This document shows positions 6,045-6,154 of a stretch of 6,154 nt of DNA, piece by piece. Position 1 is the first letter of the stretch. Each line of letters starts with the position of its first letter. The stretch lies in NCBI GenBank assembly GCA_964439135.1, contig CAYTNN010000249.1, forward strand, positions 1 to 6,154. Reading direction: 5' to 3'. The position numbers and the translations under genes were made by a program. The stretch comes from JAFGPJ01 sp964439135 (GTDB lineage Bacteria; Planctomycetota; Phycisphaerae; Sedimentisphaerales; Anaerobacaceae). Below the pieces are notes generated by a model, which saw nothing but the letters and a program-made list of their open reading frames with translations, had not been told where the DNA came from and ran no database searches.

Positions 6045-6099
6045 CGTAGGGGCAACCCTGCGTGGTTGCCCTGGGCAGGCACACAGGCCTGCCCCTACG
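6045..6099. repeat. Compound palindromic element 3
   Basis: Outer arms CGTAGGGGC (6045-6053) and GCCCCTACG (6091-6099) form a 9-bp inverted repeat. Inside are two perfect 8-bp hairpins: GGGCAACC/GGTTGCCC (6050-6057, 6064-6071) and GGGCAGGC/GCCTGCCC (6073-6080, 6087-6094). The second hairpin plus its CTACG end is closely related to the third hairpin of element 2. The right end overlaps the stop codon of the truncated minus-strand gene. Confidence 0.82.
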
Positions 6100-6154
6100 T
6101 CCACCCGTGCGCCGCCCGCACTTTGAGCATCACATCGAGGATCGCGTTCCACGT
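6095..6154 (-). CDS. C-terminal end of an unidentified minus-strand gene (truncated by the window)
   Basis: Reading the minus strand from the window edge gives 19 open codons, TWNAILDVMLKVRAAHGWT, then TAG at 6097-6095. G or C is at almost every third codon position, and the amphipathic, helix-like sequence looks like a genuine protein end, but it is too short to name a family. The gene would be read in the same direction as the oxidoreductase, 119 bases upstream of it, and might belong to the same cluster. The stop codon falls in the right arm of element 3. Confidence 0.5.
   Translation of the reverse strand, partial: TWNAILDVMLKVRAAHGWT

Noticed and set aside
3554..6099. The three palindromic elements as a CRISPR array
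   Set aside because: They are over 1 kb apart, imperfectly related and separated by genes; no regular repeat-spacer pattern.

Overview
The window looks like a contig from an uncultured member of the Planctomycetota, most likely Phycisphaerae/Sedimentisphaerales-like. This is inferred from the protein types: a secreted jelly-roll/DUF1349-like protein, Tat-signal sugar isomerases of the TIM-barrel (AP endonuclease 2) fold, a Gfo/Idh/MocA oxidoreductase and a planctomycetal-type cupin isomerase. GC content is moderate and the gene junctions carry GC-rich palindromic repeats. A run of exactly 100 N at 4209-4308 shows that this is a scaffolded draft assembly.

Layout, left to right: (1) 1-1182 (+), the C-terminal part of a secreted beta-sandwich protein whose start lies outside the window, followed by a clear intrinsic terminator (1227-1261). 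(2) 1326-1520 (-), a small 64-residue ORF with a CxxCH and His-rich, HNH-like tail, whose GTG start overlaps the stop of the next gene upstream on the same strand. (3) 1517-2410 (-), a Tat-exported sugar phosphate isomerase/epimerase-like TIM barrel. (4) 2411-2587, a divergent intergenic region with back-to-back sigma70-type promoters. (5) 2588-3526 (+), a Tat/lipobox hydroxypyruvate-isomerase-like TIM barrel. (6) 3554-3610, a compound palindrome between convergent genes. (7) 3615-4679 (-), a mannose-6-phosphate-isomerase-like cupin protein interrupted by the N gap. (8) 4723-4804, a second compound palindrome. (9) 4830-5975 (-), a Gfo/Idh/MocA NAD(P)-dependent oxidoreductase. (10) 6045-6099, a third compound palindrome. 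(11) 6095-6154 (-), the C-terminal end of another gene, whose stop codon lies inside the third palindrome.

Functionally, items 3, 5, 7 and 9 look like a carbohydrate-processing neighbourhood: one oxidoreductase, one cupin isomerase and two exported TIM-barrel isomerase-like proteins, next to a secreted protein that may bind glycans. The substrate cannot be read from the sequence. The individual families are known. The less ordinary features are the hairpin clusters that follow each minus-strand gene of the right half (with compensatory changes between two copies), the insertion of one beta-sandwich into another in the secreted protein, and the small HNH-like ORF coupled to an isomerase gene. 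I found no CRISPR array, tRNA, rRNA or transposase.
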